Notes: generated from the sequence alone by a model not told the origin. DNA of 64,000 nucleotides from Micromonospora eburnea (GCF_900090225.1 NZ_FMHY01000002.1:3596001-3660000), one strand, 5' to 3'. Positions 1 to 9,071 are shown, counted from the stretch's first letter. Numbers and translations: made by a program.

Positions 1-440
1 TCCTTGGCGGCCTTGACGATGGCCTTGGCGTTGGAGATCTGGGCGTTGTCGAGCGGGATACGCGACTGCGCGCCCTCGACGCCGTACGGCACGAGCTTGT
101 CGCGGCTGGGCGGGTTGGCCTTGGTGGGAACCTTGTCGGCGCCGGTGGTGAGCTCGGATTCGGCGACCGCCGTCTTGTTGCCGGTGGCCAGGTCGATGGC
201 GGCGACGGCGCCGGCGTGCGGTCCGGTGGTGACCGGGGCGGCGACGGCGGTCGGGCCGAACGCCAGGCCGCCCAGGACGGCAACGCCCGAGACGGTCAGT
301 ACGGCCTTACGGTGCGGGGTCTTCGCGATGGCGGGGAGCCACCGGGTGACGAGCTCGGCGGTGCGGTGCGAGGTCTGTTCGATGGCGGGGAGCCATCGAG
401 TGAAGTGCTGCTTCACGATGGTTGCCCTTTCGATCGTCAT
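1..440 (-). CDS. Secreted protein, N-terminal part only
   Basis: The 3' part lies beyond the window edge; about 146 residues are visible. The N terminus is basic and holds a near-duplicate pair of segments built on RWLPAI (period 18 residues). A hydrophobic stretch ending in a VAAP-like site follows, consistent with a Sec signal or membrane anchor. The mature part then runs through a segment reading PYGVEGAQSRIPLDNAQ. From memory, that segment in actinobacterial exported proteins precedes a lytic-enzyme-like domain, but the domain itself is not in the window. ATG 440 (GGAG 6 bases upstream) and GTG 416 (AAAGGG upstream) are both credible starts. The 220 bases upstream hold no recognised riboswitch. 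Confidence 0.7.
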   Translation of the reverse strand, partial: MTIERATIVKQHFTRWLPAIEQTSHRTAELVTRWLPAIAKTPHRKAVLTVSGVAVLGGLAFGPTAVAAPVTTGPHAGAVAAIDLATGNKTAVAESELTTGADKVPTKANPPSRDKLVPYGVEGAQSRIPLDNAQISNAKAIVKAAK

Positions 441-662
441 GACGCGCTCCGGGGTGAGCGGGCCTCGGGGGAACTACTGGCCGGTACGGGGTTTGCGCTT
501 CCGGGGTACTGGGGACACAACCAGCTTGCCGTGTCGGTCATTCCGGATATGCCGGAGAGGCACCGGGCTGCGGCGCAGGTCACCATGGGTGCGGGATGGG
601 CCGGCAGCGGGCGTACCGGGAGGGCGGAGACGGAGCGCGCGGGTCGAAACGGGAGGCCGGTC

Positions 663-1766
663 TCAGCCAGCGGCAGGCGTGCCGAACCGGACGACAACGT
701 GCCAGAGCTGCTTGAGGTGCTGAAGGGTGACCTCGGCCGGACCTCGGTCGGCCCACCGTTCCGGCTCCCGTACCAGCGACGCGGCCGCGCGGCCGATCAG
801 TGCGGCATGCACCGGCTCTCCCGGGCGGGCGAACTGCGCGTGCACTCGGGCTGCGAGCGGTGGGATGGCCGGGCCGCGGAACTCGGCGTCGACCCCGTCG
901 ACCGGCAGCTCGAACCCGCAGTGCCAGTGCAGCGGGAAGCCGTGCCGCCGGGCGATCCCGGCGAGGATCCGCCCGGCCTCCGTACCCCGGAACGACGGGT
1001 CGACCACCAGCGTTTCGACGTCCCGAGCGAGGCTCACCTCGCCGTGGATCTGCGCCTCGATGTAGTCGTCCAACGCCCGCCCGGCCACGGTCGATTCCCG
1101 CTTCCGGTTGCCGAGCAGCGTACGCAGCAGCGTGTCGGTGTCCATGCCGGCGAGGCCGAGGCTCACGCCGGTGCCGGCGGTGGCCCCGAGCAGCGCGGCG
1201 AGTACCGGTTCGAAGACGTCGAGGGTGCCGACGTCCTTCGGCTGGGTGTGGCTGTCGCCGAAACAGAGGGTGGCCCGGTGGAGCGCCTCGGGGCGCAGCC
1301 GCAGGTGGCAGGAGCCGAACCGGGGGCAGGCCCCGTCGACATGGTCGAGCAGGTTCAGGCCACCGTACTTCGGGCGCTCCGCGGGGAGCACGCCCGGCCG
1401 CTGGTACGCCCCGCCGAACAGCGTCCCCTCCCAGCGGTCCCGGTCACCGCCGGGGAACGCGGTCAGCCCGCCGTTGGAGATGCCCGTCTCGAACTGGCTG
1501 CGGTAGACGCCGTCCTGGTCCAGCGCCTCGGCCACCGTACGGCCGTCGCGTAGCAGGCGGTCCGGGTGGAAGTTGAGCGTCAGCCGACCGTACGCGGCGA
1601 CCGCCGCGACCACCTGCTCCGCCTGGTGCGCGGTCCCGGAGCCGGCGAGGTGCCGGGCGATGGCGGCAAGGGCCGCGGGACGGTCCCGCAGCGCCACGCG
1701 GCGGACGTGTCGCAGGGCGGCGGCCTGCGCCGGGGTCAGCCCGGGCGCGGTGACGGGGTCGGGCAC
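663..1766 (-). CDS. DUF3626 domain-containing protein
   Basis: A 367-residue soluble protein matching the DUF3626 family, whose function is unknown. Family hallmarks visible are NFHPDR, the YRSQFETGISNGG block, the GGDRDRWE block, ERPKYGGLNLL and a late CFGDSH motif. Conserved His, Asp and Cys residues suggest metal binding, but this is inference. No signal peptide or membrane segment is seen. The start is GTG 1766, with TACCCT exactly 6 bases upstream and no Shine-Dalgarno sequence, so it is probably leaderless. The gene is separated from the next minus-strand gene by about 50 bases and is likely a single-gene unit. Confidence 0.8.
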   Translation of the reverse strand: MPDPVTAPGLTPAQAAALRHVRRVALRDRPAALAAIARHLAGSGTAHQAEQVVAAVAAYGRLTLNFHPDRLLRDGRTVAEALDQDGVYRSQFETGISNGGLTAFPGGDRDRWEGTLFGGAYQRPGVLPAERPKYGGLNLLDHVDGACPRFGSCHLRLRPEALHRATLCFGDSHTQPKDVGTLDVFEPVLAALLGATAGTGVSLGLAGMDTDTLLRTLLGNRKRESTVAGRALDDYIEAQIHGEVSLARDVETLVVDPSFRGTEAGRILAGIARRHGFPLHWHCGFELPVDGVDAEFRGPAIPPLAARVHAQFARPGEPVHAALIGRAAASLVREPERWADRGPAEVTLQHLKQLWHVVVRFGTPAAG

Positions 1767-1778
1767 CGCGCGAGGGTA
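1767..1778 (-). promoter_or_regulatory. Leaderless promoter -10 box for the DUF3626 gene
   Basis: On the minus strand TACCCT (1778-1773) is followed by six bases and then the GTG start. There is no purine-rich ribosome site, so transcription probably begins at or beside the start codon. Confidence 0.5.
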
Positions 1779-1817
1779 TCAACGGCCGGGCGGCCGGGCG
1801 CAGCGGATTGCCGGCGG

Positions 1818-2279
1818 TCAGACGTCGGTGCCGAAGCCGTCCGTGGCCGCACGTTCCGCCGGGGTACGCAGCTCCTGGAACACGGTGAGGTGGAGGCCGG
1901 CCGGGGCGTCGAGGCGGGCGTTGAGGGACTGCCACGGGGTGACGGTCGGCGGAGCGACCTCGGTGGCACCCGCCGCGACCAGACGTTCGGTCATCGTGCG
2001 GCTGTCGTCCACCTCGAACGCCACCCGCAGGCGCGGTGCGACCTGCCGGCCGACCTCCACCTCGTCGATCATTCGCTTCTGCGCGGGATTCGCCAGCTCC
2101 AGGGTGGCCCGGCCGGCCTCCAGGATCACCACCCGCGCGCCGTCGCCACCCGAGTACGCCGCCTGCTCGGGCAGGCCCAGGGCGTCGCGGAAGAAGGCGA
2201 CGGCCGCGTCGTAGTCCTCGGCCTCGACGACGAGGCGGAGCTGGCGTACGGTCGGCGGCTCGTTTCCCGGCATGGTCAT
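1818..2279 (-). CDS. VOC (glyoxalase/bleomycin-resistance fold) protein
   Basis: A 153-residue single-domain protein of the vicinal oxygen chelate superfamily. It opens with a beta strand (RQLRLVVEAEDYDAAVAFF), has the helix reading FFRDALGL, and carries paired beta-alpha-beta-beta-beta modules ending in LHLTVFQEL. The substrate cannot be told from sequence; family members include lyases, dioxygenases and drug-binding resistance proteins. Its ATG overlaps the stop of the upstream Rho-like gene in an ATGA arrangement, so the two are translationally coupled and co-transcribed. That coupling with a Rho paralogue is unexpected and gives no obvious functional clue. Confidence 0.85.
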   Translation of the reverse strand: MTMPGNEPPTVRQLRLVVEAEDYDAAVAFFRDALGLPEQAAYSGGDGARVVILEAGRATLELANPAQKRMIDEVEVGRQVAPRLRVAFEVDDSRTMTERLVAAGATEVAPPTVTPWQSLNARLDAPAGLHLTVFQELRTPAERAATDGFGTDV

Positions 2280-3421
2280 GACCGTTGAGGATAGTTGCCG
2301 GCGGCACCGAGCCGGATGAGGAACTGGGCGTTGCCCGCTGTGGCGGTGAGCTGGTGCAGCAGCCGGTCCAGGGCGGCCTGGCGGTCCATCGGGGACAACG
2401 CGGATCGCAGGCCCCGCAGGCGATGCCGCTCGACCTCGGTGAGCAGCAGCTCCTCCCGACGGGTGCCGGAGGCACGGACGTCTACGGCCGGGAAGGTGCG
2501 CCGCTCGGCCAGCGCGCGGTCCAGTCGCAGCTCGGCGTTGCCGGTGCTCTTGAGCTCCTCGTGGATGAGCGTGTCCGCGGCCGAACCGGTGTCCACCAGC
2601 GCCGAGGCGAGGATGGTCAGCGAGCCGCCCTCCTCAACCGCGCGGGCCGCGGCGAGCAGCCGCTTCGGCGGGTTCAGCGCGGCGATGTCGACCCCACCGG
2701 AGAGCGTACGGCCGGCGGACCGTACGGAGAGGTTGTAGGCGCGGCCCAGCCGGGTCACCGAGTCGAGCAGCACGACCACGTCGTGCCCCAGCTCGACCAG
2801 ACGCTTCGCCCGCTCGATCGCCAACTCCGCCACCGTGGTGTGGTCCTGCGGCGGCCGGTCGAACGTGGCCGCGATGACCTCGCCCTTCACCGACCGAGAA
2901 AAGTCGGTGACCTCTTCCGGCCGCTCGTCGACCAGCACCACCATCAGGTGGCACTCCGGGTTGTTACGGGTGATCGCGTTCGCGATCGCCTGCAACACCA
3001 TCGTCTTGCCCGCCTTCGGCGGCGAGACGATCAGCGCCCGCTGGCCCTTGCCGATCGGCATGACCAGATCGATGACCCGGGTGGTCAGGATGTGCGGCTC
3101 GGTCTCCAGCCGCAGCCGCTCCTGCGGGTACAGCGGGGTGAGCTTGTAGAACTCCGGCCGACGCCGCGCCTCCTCCGGCTCCATCCCGTTGACGGTGTCG
3201 AGGCGTACCAGCGGGGCGTGCCGGCCACGGTGGGGCGGGGCGGCGACCGCGCCGGTCACCAGGTCCCCGCGACGCAGACCGTACCGGCGTAGTTGGGCGG
3301 GCGGGACGTACACGTCCGCGGCCGAGGGCAGGTAGCCGGCGACCCGGATCAGGGCGTGGTCGTCGACGGTGTCGACGATGCCGGTGACGGGGGCCGGCGT
3401 CGAGGTGTCGGTGTTGTTCAT
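2276..3421 (-). CDS. Short Rho-family transcription terminator paralogue
   Basis: A 381-residue Rho-type RNA-dependent hexameric ATPase. The core looks intact: P-loop PPKAGKT at 134-140, DERPEE at 165-170, Walker B LLDS ending near 221, the secondary-site loop SAGRTLSGG near 235-243, Lys 291, and the arginine-finger motif SGTRREELL near 318-326. It lacks the N-terminal helix bundle and the long basic insertion of the usual actinobacterial Rho, which is far larger. The cold-shock-like RNA-binding domain is present (residues 12-60), but the aromatic RNP1 motif of canonical Rho (GFGFLR) reads DHALIRV here. This is therefore probably a second, specialised Rho. ATG 3421 is preceded by GAAAGG. It is coupled to the downstream VOC gene. 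Confidence 0.9.
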   Translation of the reverse strand: MNNTDTSTPAPVTGIVDTVDDHALIRVAGYLPSAADVYVPPAQLRRYGLRRGDLVTGAVAAPPHRGRHAPLVRLDTVNGMEPEEARRRPEFYKLTPLYPQERLRLETEPHILTTRVIDLVMPIGKGQRALIVSPPKAGKTMVLQAIANAITRNNPECHLMVVLVDERPEEVTDFSRSVKGEVIAATFDRPPQDHTTVAELAIERAKRLVELGHDVVVLLDSVTRLGRAYNLSVRSAGRTLSGGVDIAALNPPKRLLAAARAVEEGGSLTILASALVDTGSAADTLIHEELKSTGNAELRLDRALAERRTFPAVDVRASGTRREELLLTEVERHRLRGLRSALSPMDRQAALDRLLHQLTATAGNAQFLIRLGAAGNYPQRS

Positions 3422-3854
3422 CGGGTGCCTTTCGGTGGGCCCCGCGACGGGGGCCAGAGGTGGGAACGTGGGCGGAACAGGTCATGACGTACGAAGAAGC
3501 CGGAAGGTTGAGGCACACCTGGTGCGGGCCGCGTCGAATGCCCGACCGGGCCGTGACAGCGCACTGTCGGTGGTGACGGCGACGGGCCTGCCGCCGCGGG
3601 CCGCTCGGCAATCGGAGGCCGGACCGGCGAGGAGGTCGCGACGGCGGATCCACGCGACTGTCGACGATGATCCGTGACCGCGCCGGCGACGTGCCGCGAC
3701 GGTCGGGATGAGGGAGACTCCGGGTGGCGCTGCGCGCCGGCATCCGGTTCCGTCGGCAGGATAACCCGACAGCATCGGGCAGGACAAGCAGCTCGCGGCC
3801 GGAAGGCCGGCTGCGGGGCCGCCAGTCTCGCGGCTCGACGCGTAGGGTTGCCCG
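3422..3854. other. Intergenic region upstream of the Rho-like gene
   Basis: No supported gene lies in these 433 bases. The end near 3421 carries the ribosome site and presumably the promoter of the Rho-like gene. No strong palindrome or recognisable RNA element was found. Confidence 0.5.
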
Positions 3855-4164
3855 ATGCCAAGATCAGCATCTCCGCTGTACGACGACGTTCGCCAACTCG
3901 CGGTCTCGGCCGCGGCTGTCGACGGCACCGTGGGCGCGCTGCTGGGCAACCACGAGGCACAACTGCTCGCCGCGCTCCGGTTCGGCTCCGCGCCGGTCGC
4001 CGGGTGGGAAGAGCCCGGCGGCTTCCGAGGTGGTCGGGCGCGCTTCGGCGGGCGTGAGAACGACCTGCGCCGGCTGACACCGCAGCACGTCGCCTGGATC
4101 AGCAGCCTACCCGCGGTCGCGGTGGTCGACGGTTACCTGCTCGTACTGCACGGAACCGGCGCGC
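3855..4164 (+). pseudogene. Metallophosphoesterase remnant
   Basis: The frame from ATG 3855 encodes the middle of a calcineurin-like phosphoesterase. It has VGALLGNHEAQLLAALRFG (the GNHE metal-binding motif), then EEPGGFRGG, then LTPQHVAWISSLPAVAVVDGYLLVLHG, the block leading to the next metal-binding His in intact proteins. The upstream metal motifs (D-x-H and GDxxDRG) are missing. The similarity stops where the frame runs into the antisense of the convergent MBL gene. The fragment is therefore truncated at both ends and is unlikely to make an active enzyme. It appears to be a decaying ancestral gene. Confidence 0.65.
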
Positions 4165-4794
4165 TCAGTGACCCCGGGCGATCCACTCGTCGAGGTGCGG
4201 CGCCTCGGCGCCGATGGTGGTGTCGTCGCCGTGTCCGGTGTGGACGACCGTCTCCGGCGGCAGGGTGAGCAGCCGGGTCCGGATCGACTCGATGATGGTG
4301 CCGAAGTCGCTGTAGGAGCGGCCGGTCGCGCCCGGACCGCCGGCGAACAGGGTGTCGCCGGTGAAGACCGTGCCGAGGTCGGGGGCGTAGAGGCTGCACG
4401 CGCCCGGGCTGTGGCCGGGGGTGTGCAGCACCCGCAGCGTGGTGCCGCCGACCGCGACGGTCTGACCGTCACCCAGCGCACCATCGGGCGGGGTGTCGGG
4501 GTGGACCAGGTCCCAGAGCACCCGGTCGGCGGGGTGCAGCAGCACCGGGGCGCCGGTGGCACGGGCCAGCTCGGGCGCGACGCGTACGTGGTCGTCGTGG
4601 GCGTGGGTGGCCAGGATGGCGACCACCCGGCGGTCGCCGACGACCTTGCGGATGGCGGCCACGTCGTGCGGCGCGTCGACGACGACGCACTCGGTGTCGT
4701 CGCCGATCACCCAGACGTTGTTGTCGACGTCGAAGGTCTGCCCGTCCAGCGAGAACGTGCCGGAGGTGACGGTGTGGTCGACGCGGGCGGTCAC
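4165..4794 (-). CDS. MBL-fold metallo-hydrolase linked to mycothiol-dependent formaldehyde oxidation
   Basis: A 209-residue metallo-beta-lactamase-fold hydrolase. Metal ligands are visible as THAHDDH (63-69), the His of HTPGHSPG (about 128), GDTLF (Asp about 147) and HTGHGD (His about 187), the glyoxalase II-like pattern. It is coupled (ATGA overlap) to the upstream S-(hydroxymethyl)mycothiol dehydrogenase gene. The same pairing is known from other actinobacteria, for example Mycobacterium tuberculosis Rv2259-Rv2260. A role in hydrolysing the S-formylmycothiol product is plausible but is inferred from context. Confidence 0.87.
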   Translation of the reverse strand: MTARVDHTVTSGTFSLDGQTFDVDNNVWVIGDDTECVVVDAPHDVAAIRKVVGDRRVVAILATHAHDDHVRVAPELARATGAPVLLHPADRVLWDLVHPDTPPDGALGDGQTVAVGGTTLRVLHTPGHSPGACSLYAPDLGTVFTGDTLFAGGPGATGRSYSDFGTIIESIRTRLLTLPPETVVHTGHGDDTTIGAEAPHLDEWIARGH

Positions 4795-5879
4795 GGGAAG
4801 ATCACCACCGAGCGGAGCACGTCGCCGTGGTGCATCCGGGTGAACGCCTCCTCGACCTGGTCGAGGGCGATCTCCTCGGTGACGAACGCGTCCAGGTCGA
4901 GACGGCCCTGCCGGTACAGCTCGGTGAGCATCGGGAAGTCACGGCTCGGCAGGCAGTCGCCGTACCAGCTGGACTTGAGCGCGCCGCCGCGACCGAAGAC
5001 GTCCAGCAGCGGCAGCTCGATCCGCATCTCCGGGGTGGGTACGCCCACCAGCACCACCGTCCCGGCCAGGTCCCGGGCGTAGAAGGCCTGCTTCCAGGTC
5101 TCGGGGCGGCCCACCGCCTCGATCACCACGTCGGCGCCGAACCCGCCGGTCGCGGCGCGGATCGCCTCGACCGGGTCGTCCTCGGAGGCGTTGACGGTGT
5201 GCGTGGCGCCGAACCGGCGCGCCCAGTCGAGCTTGCGGGAGTCGGTGTCGACCGCGATGATCGTGGTCGCCCCGGCCAGGGCCGCGCCGGCCACCGCGGC
5301 GTCGCCGACGCCGCCGCAGCCGATCACCGCGACCGAGTCGCCCCGGGTCACCTGGCCGGTGTTCATCGCCGCGCCGAGCCCGGCCATCACCCCACAGCCG
5401 AGCAGACCGACGGCGGCGGGCCGGGCGGCCGGGTCGACCTTGGTGCACTGACCGGCATGGACGAGGGTCTTCTCGGCGAACGCGCCGATGCCGAGGGCGG
5501 GTGTGAGCTCGGTGCCGTCGGTGAGGGTCATCCGCTGGGCGGCGTTGTGGGTGTTGAAGCAGTACCACGGGCGGCCCCGGCGGCAGGCCCGGCACTGCCC
5601 GCAGACCGCCCGCCAGTTGAGCACCACGAAGTCGCCGGGGGCCACGTCCGTGACGCCCGGCCCGACCTGCTCGACGATCCCGGCGGCCTCGTGGCCGAGC
5701 AGGAACGGATAGTCGTCGGTGATGCCGCCCTCGCGGTAGTGCAGGTCGGTGTGGCACACCCCGCAGGACTGGACCCGGACCACCGCCTCGCCCGGCCCCG
5801 GGTCCGGCACCACGATCGTGGTGACCTCCACCGGCGCGCCCTTGCGCCGCGACACGACTCCCCGGACTTCCTGGCTCAC
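4791..5879 (-). CDS. mscR: S-(hydroxymethyl)mycothiol dehydrogenase / nitrosomycothiol reductase
   Basis: A 362-residue zinc-dependent class III-type alcohol dehydrogenase. Catalytic zinc ligands are Cys39, His63/Glu64 and Cys161. Structural zinc cysteines are Cys93, 96, 99 and 107. The NAD-binding GCGGVG is at 187-192. In actinobacteria this family oxidises the formaldehyde-mycothiol adduct and reduces S-nitrosomycothiol. It is cytoplasmic, with a role in formaldehyde and nitric-oxide detoxification. GTG 5879 is preceded by GGGAGGG. It is first in a two-gene operon with the MBL hydrolase. Confidence 0.93.
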   Translation of the reverse strand: MSQEVRGVVSRRKGAPVEVTTIVVPDPGPGEAVVRVQSCGVCHTDLHYREGGITDDYPFLLGHEAAGIVEQVGPGVTDVAPGDFVVLNWRAVCGQCRACRRGRPWYCFNTHNAAQRMTLTDGTELTPALGIGAFAEKTLVHAGQCTKVDPAARPAAVGLLGCGVMAGLGAAMNTGQVTRGDSVAVIGCGGVGDAAVAGAALAGATTIIAVDTDSRKLDWARRFGATHTVNASEDDPVEAIRAATGGFGADVVIEAVGRPETWKQAFYARDLAGTVVLVGVPTPEMRIELPLLDVFGRGGALKSSWYGDCLPSRDFPMLTELYRQGRLDLDAFVTEEIALDQVEEAFTRMHHGDVLRSVVIFP

Positions 5880-6016
5880 GGTCCCTCCCGCCTGCGTCGG
5901 TCTCCTACCCCGTGAACCTACCGCCGATCACCACGGTGGCCCACCCGGTGCGCGGCGGTTATCTCGCGCGTCCCCGGGTACGCGGGAGTCGTTCTCCGGA
6001 TCCGACGGGAGTGATC

Positions 6017-6436
6017 ATGAAGCTGACGCACACGCCGCTCCGGCTCAGCATCGGCGCGTTCATCCTGAATTCCGGGCTCAGCAAACGCGGCCTGGAGGGC
6101 GAGTCGGCGCAGGCGGTGCACGGCATGGCCGTCGGCGCGATCCCCCAGCTGAAACAGATCGAGCCGGACCGGTTCGGAAAACTGCTGTCCCGGGGCGAGA
6201 TCGCCCTCGGCGCCGCGCTGCTCACGCCATTCGTGCCGTCGCTGCTCGCCGGTGCGGCGTTGACCGCCTTCGGCGCCGGGCTGGTGCAGCTCTATCTCAA
6301 GACACCCGGTATGCGGGAGGAGAACAGCCTGCGCCCCACCCAGGCCGGCACCGGCATCGCCAAGGACGTGTGGCTGGTCGGCGCGGGACTCACCCTGATG
6401 CTGGACTCGCTGACCCACGGTCGAAGGCACCGCTGA
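6017..6436 (+). CDS. Small membrane protein, DoxX-like
   Basis: A 139-residue protein with about three to four hydrophobic segments (FILNSGL near the start, ALLTPFVPSLLAGAALTAFGAGLVQ in part, and a final GAGLTLMLDSL). The pattern resembles short DoxX-like membrane proteins. Function is unknown. ATG 6017 was chosen because GGGAG lies five bases upstream; a longer frame from 5912 has no ribosome site. It is divergent from mscR. Confidence 0.7.
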   Translation: MKLTHTPLRLSIGAFILNSGLSKRGLEGESAQAVHGMAVGAIPQLKQIEPDRFGKLLSRGEIALGAALLTPFVPSLLAGAALTAFGAGLVQLYLKTPGMREENSLRPTQAGTGIAKDVWLVGAGLTLMLDSLTHGRRHR

Positions 6437-6462
6437 CACCAGGTCGGCCGATTGGACGGCGG

Positions 6463-7746
6463 TCAGGTGCCGGCGGGCGCGGGGACCGCGCCGGCGGCGC
6501 TCTCGGCCGCGTACCGGCGGCGGGCGGCGTTGCGGTAGCGGAGCACCTGTACCGCGCCGAGTGCCCAGAGCAGGTACTGCACGGCGAACGCCCAACGGAA
6601 CGCGTCCAGCGGCGGGGCGCTCCGGCCGGCCGGGGTGGCCAGGTCGAGGACCACGCCGACCGCCAGCACCAGCAGGATCGAGGCGACGAACCCGCCGACG
6701 TTGACGATGCCGGTGGCACTGCCGATCCGATGCACCGGGTTGGCGGTGCGCGCGTAGTCGAAGCCGATCACCGATCCGGGGCCGTTGACCGCGAGCACGA
6801 CGACGAGGACCACCAGCAGCCCGTGCGGCGCACGTCCCGGCCAGGCCAGCACCACCGCCCAGATCGCGGCGGTGGCGGCGGTGATCGCGAAGACCAGCAC
6901 CGAACGGTGGTACGAGTACCGGGCGCACAGGTGGGCGATCACCGGGCCGCAGAGCAGCATCACCACGGTCATCAGGGTGAGCAGGGCGGCCGCCGCGGTG
7001 GGCGAGAGTCCCTGCCCCTGCACCAGGAACGGGTAGCCCCAGAGCAGCGCGAAGACCGAGCCGGAGAACTGGGTGACGAAGTGGGTCCACAGGCCGAGGC
7101 GGGTGCCCGGCTGGGACCAGGCCTCGGCGAGCTGTCGGCGTACGCTGGCCAGGTCGGGGGCGACGGCGGTGCCGTGCCCGGTGTGCGGGATGTCCCGGAC
7201 GGCGACGAGGACGAGCAGCAGCGCGGTGGCGCCGAGCCCCGCCGCGGTGAGGAACGCGGGCGTCCAGCCGGCGTGGTGCAGCAACGCCACCAGCGGGATC
7301 GCCGCGAGCACCGCGCCGAGTTGCCCGACGGTGCCGGTCAGCTGCACCAGCAGCGGGTTGCGCCGCCCGGGGAACCAGAACGCCACGATGCGCAGCACGC
7401 TGATGAAGGTCATCGCGTCGCCGAGGCCGACCAGTACGCGGGCGGCGACCGCGAGGCGGACGTCGGTGGCGACGGCGAAGCAGAGCTGACCGGCGACCAT
7501 CAGCGCCCCGCCGGCCACCAGCAGCCGGCGGGAGCCGAACCGGTCGAGCAGCACCCCGACCGGCACCTGCATGGCCGCGTACACGGCGAGTTGGGCGACG
7601 GAGAAGGTCGCCAACGCGGAGGCGTTGATGTGGAAGCGGTCCGCCGCGTCCACCCCGGTGACGCCGAGCGTGCTGCGGTGGAAGACCGCGACGAGGTAGG
7701 CGGTGAGCGCCACCGCGTACACCAGGGCGGCGGGACGGCGCTTCAT
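6463..7746 (-). CDS. MFS transporter
   Basis: A 427-residue major facilitator protein with about 12 membrane helices. Loop 2-3 reads PVGVLLDRFGSRRLL, the GxxxDRxGxRR signature between TM2 and TM3. The first half carries VLRIVAFWFPGRRNPL, typical of the anion:cation symporter-like branch. The second half has the PFLVQGQGLSP region. The substrate cannot be assigned. ATG 7746 gives the conserved start just before TM1; an in-frame extension to 7812 adds an unlikely hydrophilic leader. Confidence 0.83.
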   Translation of the reverse strand: MKRRPAALVYAVALTAYLVAVFHRSTLGVTGVDAADRFHINASALATFSVAQLAVYAAMQVPVGVLLDRFGSRRLLVAGGALMVAGQLCFAVATDVRLAVAARVLVGLGDAMTFISVLRIVAFWFPGRRNPLLVQLTGTVGQLGAVLAAIPLVALLHHAGWTPAFLTAAGLGATALLLVLVAVRDIPHTGHGTAVAPDLASVRRQLAEAWSQPGTRLGLWTHFVTQFSGSVFALLWGYPFLVQGQGLSPTAAAALLTLMTVVMLLCGPVIAHLCARYSYHRSVLVFAITAATAAIWAVVLAWPGRAPHGLLVVLVVVLAVNGPGSVIGFDYARTANPVHRIGSATGIVNVGGFVASILLVLAVGVVLDLATPAGRSAPPLDAFRWAFAVQYLLWALGAVQVLRYRNAARRRYAAESAAGAVPAPAGT

Positions 7747-7818
7747 GCACCTATGCTGCGTCCCAGCTCGTGGGGGGTGCTCCGGCGCTACCCGGATCGT
7801 GGTCTGGGCCACTCCGGG

Positions 7819-8922
7819 TCAGCCGGTTCGCAGGGCGATCAGGCCATCGTCGCCGAGCGCGAACCGGGCCCGGTACGGCGTGCCGAGGCCGTCGAGCAGC
7901 TCCGCCAGCCAGCGGGCCTCCTCCGGCACGGCCGGTTCCAGCCGCATCCGCCGCACGCGTACCGGTGCCAGGCGCAGCCGGCGCAGCTCCCCGGAATCCG
8001 CGTCGAGCGTGGGCAGGTGCAGCAACCGCAGCTCCGGCCGGTACGACTCCTGCCCGCCGATCCCCTCGTAGTCGTCGATCAGGTCGCCGCAGCCGTATAG
8101 CACGAGCCGCCCCCGGTACCGTTCGATGGGACGTGGGTGATGCGACGAGTGGCCGTGCACCAGGTGCACCCCGGCGTCGATCAGCGTGTGCGCGAAGCGG
8201 ACGTGTTCGTCCGGCACCTCGTACCCCCAGTTCGAGCCCCAGTGCACCGAGACGACCACGAGGTCGCGCGGCCCGGCCTCCCGAGCGATCCGGTCGGCGA
8301 GCGCCTCGGCCGACAGGATCGAGATGTCCAGGTACGCCACGCCGGGCCGCTCGCCGACCGCAGCCCACTGCGGGTACACCCCGCTGGAGGGGGCGCCGAC
8401 CGACCAGAGGAGCAGCCGGCGCCCGTCGGGCAACGGCACCACGGCGGGCCGCCACGCCTCGTCGGCGTCCCGGCCGGCGCCGGCGGTCCGGATGCCGGCC
8501 GTGTGCAGGGTGTCGAGGGTGTCGGCCAGCCCGGCCGGGCCGAAGTCGAGGACGTGGTTGTTGGCCAGCGCGCAGACGTCGAGCCCGGCGGCGGTGAGGC
8601 AGGCCCGGTTCGCCGGGTCCATCCGGTAGTGGATGCCCTTGCCGGGGGCGGGCTCGCCTCGGCTGGTCACCGACGTCTCAAGGTTGACGATCCGGACGTC
8701 CGGGCGCAGGGCGTCCAGCAGACGCAGCGCCGAGCCCCACGGCCACTCGGGCGGAACCGGTCGCGGCACCGGACCGTTGACGGACTCGGCCAGCTCGACG
8801 TAGCGGCGGGCGTCGATGACCACCTGCTCCCGCAGCGCGGGCGGGCCCGGGTACGGCAGGATCTGGTCCACGCCCCGGCCGGTCATCACGTCACCGGCGA
8901 GGAAGAGGGTCACCTCGGCCAT
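7819..8922 (-). CDS. CapA family (PgsA-like) metallophosphatase-fold protein
   Basis: A 367-residue protein of the CapA/PgsA family, linked in other bacteria to poly-gamma-glutamate capsule and polysaccharide metabolism. The family motifs are visible in order: LFLAGDVMTGRGVD near the N terminus, NLETSVTSRG, ALANNHVLDFG, VVSVHWGSNW, HGHSSHHPRPIE and LVLYGCGDLIDDY. No signal peptide is present, so this copy is likely cytoplasmic. There are no pgsBC homologues beside it, so a capsule role is not supported. ATG 8922 precedes the conserved domain directly. It is divergent from the IMPase-like gene. Confidence 0.87.
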   Translation of the reverse strand: MAEVTLFLAGDVMTGRGVDQILPYPGPPALREQVVIDARRYVELAESVNGPVPRPVPPEWPWGSALRLLDALRPDVRIVNLETSVTSRGEPAPGKGIHYRMDPANRACLTAAGLDVCALANNHVLDFGPAGLADTLDTLHTAGIRTAGAGRDADEAWRPAVVPLPDGRRLLLWSVGAPSSGVYPQWAAVGERPGVAYLDISILSAEALADRIAREAGPRDLVVVSVHWGSNWGYEVPDEHVRFAHTLIDAGVHLVHGHSSHHPRPIERYRGRLVLYGCGDLIDDYEGIGGQESYRPELRLLHLPTLDADSGELRRLRLAPVRVRRMRLEPAVPEEARWLAELLDGLGTPYRARFALGDDGLIALRTG

Positions 8923-9071
8923 GACGACCGTGTTCCCGCCCCGGGCGCACACGCACCTCGCGGGCTTCTTCTCCGAGGACGAGAAGCCTCAAGAGCGGTA
9001 CGCCTCACGGTCATGCACACAGTGAGCGAATCCGACGTATCCGCCCTTCACCCGGACCGGCCTCGCCGTTC

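Noticed and set aside
441..662. Possible c-di-AMP (ydaO-type) riboswitch upstream of the secreted-protein gene
   Set aside because: Such riboswitches often precede actinobacterial cell-wall hydrolase genes, but the conserved core bases could not be found here, and the GC-rich helices can be drawn in many ways.
2276..3421. The short Rho as a bicyclomycin-resistance copy
   Set aside because: Core residues known to contact bicyclomycin in Escherichia coli Rho (the P-loop lysines, the Arg of DERPEE and the Asp-Ser of Walker B) are all kept, and no bicyclomycin biosynthesis gene is nearby.
5749..8100. A long plus-strand open frame opposite the MFS and CapA genes
   Set aside because: It is antisense to genes with clear family motifs. 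Its translation is rich in Arg, Gly, Pro and Ala without any domain, as expected of non-coding frames in GC-rich DNA. The same reasoning removed many other long antisense frames.
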